NCBI GenBank assembly: GCA_000969725.1
Contig: JXSR01S022809.1
Length of the DNA stretch: 20,754 bases
Direction: 5' to 3' (one strand)
Origin: Ophiothrix spiculata
Taxonomy: Eukaryota > Echinodermata > Ophiuroidea > Amphilepidida > Ophiotrichidae
Part shown: positions 17,270-20,754 of the stretch, piece after piece
Layout: every line of letters begins with the position of its first letter
How positions within the stretch are numbered: position 1 is the first letter of the stretch
Made by a program: the position numbers and the translations under genes
Notes under the pieces: generated by a model
Seen by the model: the letters and a program-made list of their open reading frames with translations, nothing else
Database searches by the model: none
Told to the model about the DNA's origin: nothing

Positions 17270-18760
17270 AAATTAGAAAAATAACCGATTTTATGTCCAT
17301 CCTATAACGATCGGCATTATTTTCAACTATCTACCTCCGATAGTTTTTCTAGACTAGGACCTCAAGTTACCTACTTCGTGAGAAAATCACCTTTGGAATA
17401 AATTGTTCAATCTTATTTCTCATTACTGCCAGATTGCTCTGCCAGAAGAAAATAACAAAATGCCGAATGGGAATTTAATCATCGTCATGATTAGAAAGCG
17501 CTACACGTACAAAACTTGCAATTTACGTGCAGTGCGAATTTAGCACTAGATTTTATAAAGTATATGTGGACCCTTTTATTAAAGCAAGACTCTTTTTGTG
17601 ATTTAATAATCTTTTAGTTAATCGAATATAAGACATTACATTGAGTTAAAAGTGGGGCTAATTATTCTATTAATAGCGTACTTATCAAACTTATCAAAAT
17701 AAATGTCCATTAGTTGAATGTCTTTTGTCTATACTTTCATACACTCCGCCTTAAGTATGCATTAAAGTGGCTAATTTAATTGTATTCTTTTAATATACAT
17801 TTATTAATATTGTTCAGTTGTACACTACGTATCGTATAGGGCCTGTGTAATTTCATGAACGTGGACATGAGCATATTTTCACGTTTAAGAAAAGTTTTAA
17901 TTTAATCAATATGTGAGCAATAGACAAATGAATGGTATTTTTGCTTCAGTGGTTGAATAAAAACAACGAACAAAAGGAGCAATCGTAATTTAGTATTTGT
18001 ATACAATTAAATAATAAATAACTAATGTCGCATAATAATTTTTTTTTTGGCGTTTTGTAAGTTTTGCTTACACAATTCACATCTCTTTGAGAGAAACATT
18101 TGAACAAGAACATCTAGTTTTTAGCCCCCTGCCAGGCCCCTTGTGCACTAACTGGATTCGAAAACAACTTATGCATCAGTGTTAACTGTTAAAAGCTCCC
18201 ATTTTGCTTCCTAAAGTCAGGGACGATTGTCCCTGAATGTCACTGAAGGACTGTTTCAATACAACGTTTCTAAAGCGTATAGTTGTATAGTTACGCGATC
18301 AAATGAAATGGCTTGAAACTTGAATGCTTTCTTGTCTCTAATTATGTTGTTTAATAACAATGTGAGCAAAAAAGTGAAGAAAGCAGCCAAATGGTTTTCT
18401 GGTGTCACTTTTGATAACAGTCTGCGAAAGTGTTCTTATCACCATGCACTAAAATGGTAATTTCCTACTTGCTTTCTCTGAAGAAGATGAACTTTGCTGT
18501 GTGTTATTAAAAATCCTCTGTTCGAGATAGATAAAGTTGTATCATTACCCATAGAAGTAATGGGTTTTCTTAATAAGCAAATCTACAATGAACTAACAGG
18601 TGTTATCATTACCATCTCATAACAGATACGGCAATTTACAAAGCGATCAAATACAACATGATACGAAACACATGAGACATTTTCGCTTGAAAGGGAATGA
18701 AAAAGCAATAATCCGTGCTAAATTGACACTACTGCATTACTTTCTTGAAAGGGTTCATCA
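17270..18760. repeat. Segmental duplicate copy B (compact)
   Basis: A ~1.5-kb diverged direct duplicate of the host sequence scattered over about 8900-15100. It reads through CCATCCTATAACGATCGG (17298-17315) without the 1.5-kb TIR element, and through GTATAGGGCCTGTGTAATTTC (~17835) without the 2.3-kb foldback. No ORF is conserved between copies, so the duplicated unit is probably an old repeat or non-coding DNA. Confidence 0.8.
18217..18236. other. Small perfect inverted repeat
   Basis: TCAGGGAC and GTCCCTGA (8 bp each) are separated by 4 bases in copy B. The corresponding part of copy A does not show it. Possibly chance. Confidence 0.3.
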
Positions 18761-19390
18761 ATTATTTGGCTGTTGCTAAATTTCTTTTAAAAATCTGTTT
18801 AATTTAGTCAGTACTTATCTACTAGAGAAAAGTGGCTTAATCCATTTTTATGCATAAAAAATCGGCACAGAACGTCGTTTCGACGATGCAAATGTATTCT
18901 GAAATCATACTGGTGTTCATAATGCAACGTGGCAAAGAACACCTGACAAGACGCTGGACAGTACCGGTGTGAAAGGAATCTTAGTCCCCCTGAAATGGTA
19001 GTCCGCCTTAATAAGACCATAACGGAGTAAAGCGTGAAAATAATGTTGCGTGAGAGTTGTTAGCCTATCCTTTTCTGTACAACCCGGACAATAAGAACGG
19101 GGGACTTACATTCCTGCTACACCGGCATGCAATAAATTTGTATCGCCGTGTGGCCTTATAAATACCACCATTATGGCGTTCACCATTATATTAATGTATC
19201 GTGAATTGTATTACCCGTTTGCTAACCATTTTCAACGTTCTTGTATGTCATTATAAACACAGTTCTTTGCAGTATTGACTGTTTTAGTTTTGAACTTCAT
19301 CATTGTTTATATCCCAGTTACATTCAATTGATTTGCCGTGTGTCTCACACATTAAAGGACAAAGGTATTTACTTTATAAACGTTTACAAA
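18760..19390. other. No gene recognised
   Basis: Unique-looking sequence between copy B and the next hairpin. The 70-codon minus frame (18808-19020) is rich in Arg, His and Cys but shows no domain, and it is not supported by any second copy. Confidence 0.4.
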
Positions 19391-19394
19391 ATTG

Positions 19395-19554
19395 TAATTG
19401 ACAAAACAGAATTTGTGTGCCGCGGCGGCAAAAGGTTGCAGTTGTCGCCTCCTACGTGTTGCTCATCGTAACATATCTGTTACAATGAGCAACAGGAGCC
19501 AATAACTGCAACAGTTTGCCGCGGTGGCACACATTTATCTTAGACCTGTCAATC
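19395..19554. mobile_element. Compact foldback element / ~120-bp hairpin
   Basis: TGTGTGCCGCGGCGGCAAAA (19414) pairs with TTTGCCGCGGTGGCACACA (ending 19533), continuing through GTTGCAGTT/AACTGCAAC and GTTGCTCATCGTAACA/TGTTACAATGAGCAAC to a loop of a few bases near 19475. After a small bulge, ATTGACA/TGTCAAT extends the arms to about 19395 and 19554, with weak similarity farther out. The stem is longer than a typical animal pre-miRNA, so a MITE is the better call. Confidence 0.85.
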
Positions 19555-19670
19555 GAAGTAGGTGATTTCGTTCGTATAAAAGCAGACAAATTGTTACGAA
19601 TTGCATGCATTGTTAGGCATTTACAAAACATTTGAACCGCACTACTGACTATATTGCCCTTAGGTAATTT

Positions 19671-19800
19671 GTGATGACTCACCCCGAAAAGGGGGACTTT
19701 GCGACAGAACACTTTTCGAGAAACTGATGAAAATAGACAGAAAAAAAGAAAGAAAATAATAAGAATTGTCAACATATTTTCTGTTGTAAAATTTGATCGC
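19671..19800 (+). repeat. Second copy of the GGGGGACTTTGC dispersed repeat
   Basis: GATGACTCACCCCGAAAAGG matches the left end of the copy at 6293. It runs directly into sequence (GACTTTGCG, CACTTTTCGAGAAACTGATG) that in the other locus belongs to the inverted right end. It also shares ATTTGATCGCCTT. It lies immediately upstream of the LINE fragment. Confidence 0.65.
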
Positions 19801-20145
19801 CTTTACAGCGGATTTTGTACAAACAATATCTCTATGTTTTCAAATGTTTAAATGGATTTGCTCCAAAATATCTTACGTCGTCACTACCAATGTACAAACA
19901 AAGTAGTTTGGGATTGCGTTCAGCGTCAGATTTCTCACGTCTCAGAGTGCCAAAATACAACTACAAAGGACTACGATCTGCTTTTTCACTCTCTAAACCA
20001 ACATTTTGGAACACCTTTTTCCAATGTAATTGCACTGCATGTTTCAGTTTGCTGCTTTTCATGTGTTCACCATTCTTTTATTTGGTCCATCATGGTGCGC
20101 CGTGATCTATATGACATGGCGCCTAATAAATGCCCATAATGTATG
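19800..20145 (+). mobile_element. 3' end of a second LINE (L2/CR1-like), 5'-truncated
   Basis: A plus-strand frame reads PLQRILYKQYLYVFKCLNGF, APKYL, LGLRSASDF, RLRVPKY and GLRSAFSLSKPTFWNTFF. This matches the usual order of C-terminal blocks in L2/CR1-type LINEs (LPxxxRIxYKxLxLxFKCLNGxAPxYL, LRSxxxxxLxVP, GxRAFSxxxPxxWN). After the frame decays, GACATGGCGCCTAATAAATG (20112-20131) resembles the GGCGCTATATAAAT 3' UTR signature of these elements. Its wording differs from the minus-strand LINE, so it is a different lineage. Confidence 0.8.
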
Positions 20146-20211
20146 TATGTTTCGGAATCATTTGATACGTGTCACTGATCCCTACATTCAGCGGGAAGAT
20201 ATTTTACTCAT

Positions 20212-20539
20212 ATTGGCGGCGGGAGGTTGAAATTTTAGGGGGGGACGGCTAATTTTTTGAGCAAAAATCGTTGGAGGAAATTGTGATATTTTGTAATGCG
20301 CGCGTAGCGCGCGGAAAAAATTTGCCAAATCTGCTAATTTTCAGCTACAAATTGTAAAAAAATGTGAAATTTGCGCAAAAATTGCAAACTTTTACTGAAA
20401 TGTCGCGCGAAGCGCGCACATTTTTTCATATTAAAAGGATCAAAACAAAGGGAAATTTACCATTTCCTTTCTTTTTCTTTCTATCTTCTTGATTTTTTGA
20501 GGGGGTCCCCCCGTCCCCCCCGCTTCCGCCGCCTATGTA
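20212..20539. mobile_element. GC-ended MITE with candidate 7-bp target-site duplication
   Basis: The left end TTGGCGGCGGGAGG and AGGGGGGGACGG (20213-20248) mirror the right end, whose reverse complement reads TAGGCGGCGGAAGCGGGGGG with GACGGGGGGACC. Both sides carry TTTTTTGAG next to the G-rich part. TACTCAT occurs just outside each end (20205-20211 and 20540-20546). The interior holds two CGCGCG(T/A)AGCGCGC palindromes (~20298-20313 and ~20403-20418). Non-coding. Confidence 0.8.
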
Positions 20540-20546
20540 TACTCAT

Positions 20547-20754
20547 CACGGGTAAATCTGATTTCTACTTGTTTGAATATATAATAATAAATTTGCTAAA
20601 TCGTTGAATAATTCTATGGGAATTGGATAACGTTCTAAAACCAGACGATTTTTCAAAACAGAAGTTTATGTATAATCATTTAACTGTATCGAAGTGAAAA
20701 ATATACAGAATTTTACTGCTTTAAAGCATGGACGTCATTTCATTTTGAAGTGTG
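20547..20754. other. No feature recognised (right edge)
   Basis: AT-rich sequence without an ORF or repeat that I can support. Confidence 0.4.

Noticed and set aside
20298-20418. CGCGCG palindromes as a CRISPR-like array
   Set aside because: There are only two short palindromes with no regular repeat-spacer structure, in a eukaryotic MITE.

Overview
This window looks like intergenic DNA from an AT-rich animal genome, probably a marine invertebrate and possibly an echinoderm or other invertebrate deuterostome. That guess rests on the tandem C2H2 zinc-finger gene, CR1/Jockey-like LINE fragments, tRNA-derived repeats, many long inverted-repeat (foldback/MITE) elements and the frequent 'aggcctaaa' motif. 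I cannot name a species. No bacterial features (operons, ribosome binding sites, CRISPR) are present.

Left part (1-5620): the only convincing open host gene is a 449-codon C2H2 zinc-finger ORF at 1685-3034 with about 15 finger units. Decayed fingers continue past its stop to about 3335 and again at 3646-3850. The locus sits between two direct copies of a ~520-bp non-coding sequence (530-1047 and 5088-5620). A MITE-like repeat lies just upstream of the ATG. A polypurine tract and a ~650-bp A-rich low-complexity block lie downstream. Two degenerate tRNA-like sequences, probably SINE heads, lie on the minus strand near each direct repeat.

Middle (5760-8430): a ~400-bp near-continuous hairpin element is followed by a short dispersed repeat, then a 5'-truncated CR1/Jockey-like LINE on the minus strand. 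The LINE keeps most of its reverse transcriptase and C-terminal region with only two frameshifts, plus a 3' UTR stem-loop and an A-rich tail.

Right part (8430-20754): about 17.27-18.76 kb is a diverged second copy of sequence that in 8.9-15.1 kb is interrupted by at least three insertions. These are a 1.5-kb terminal-inverted-repeat element with a doubled right end (8941-10445), a 2.3-kb foldback element containing a broken cysteine-rich coding relic (11035-13320), and a ~430-bp block (about 14563-14990). The compact copy therefore serves as a natural empty site. Beyond it are a tandem duplication, a triple-arm foldback, a cluster of CCAAT palindromes, another foldback at 19.4-19.55 kb, a second LINE 3' end on the plus strand, and a GC-rich MITE with a candidate 7-bp target-site duplication.

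Overall this is repeat-dominated DNA around one zinc-finger locus. No multi-gene pathway is visible. The most unusual signals are lysine replacing the hydrophobic core residue in most fingers, the direct repeats bracketing the finger locus, and the A/B duplication that dates several insertions.
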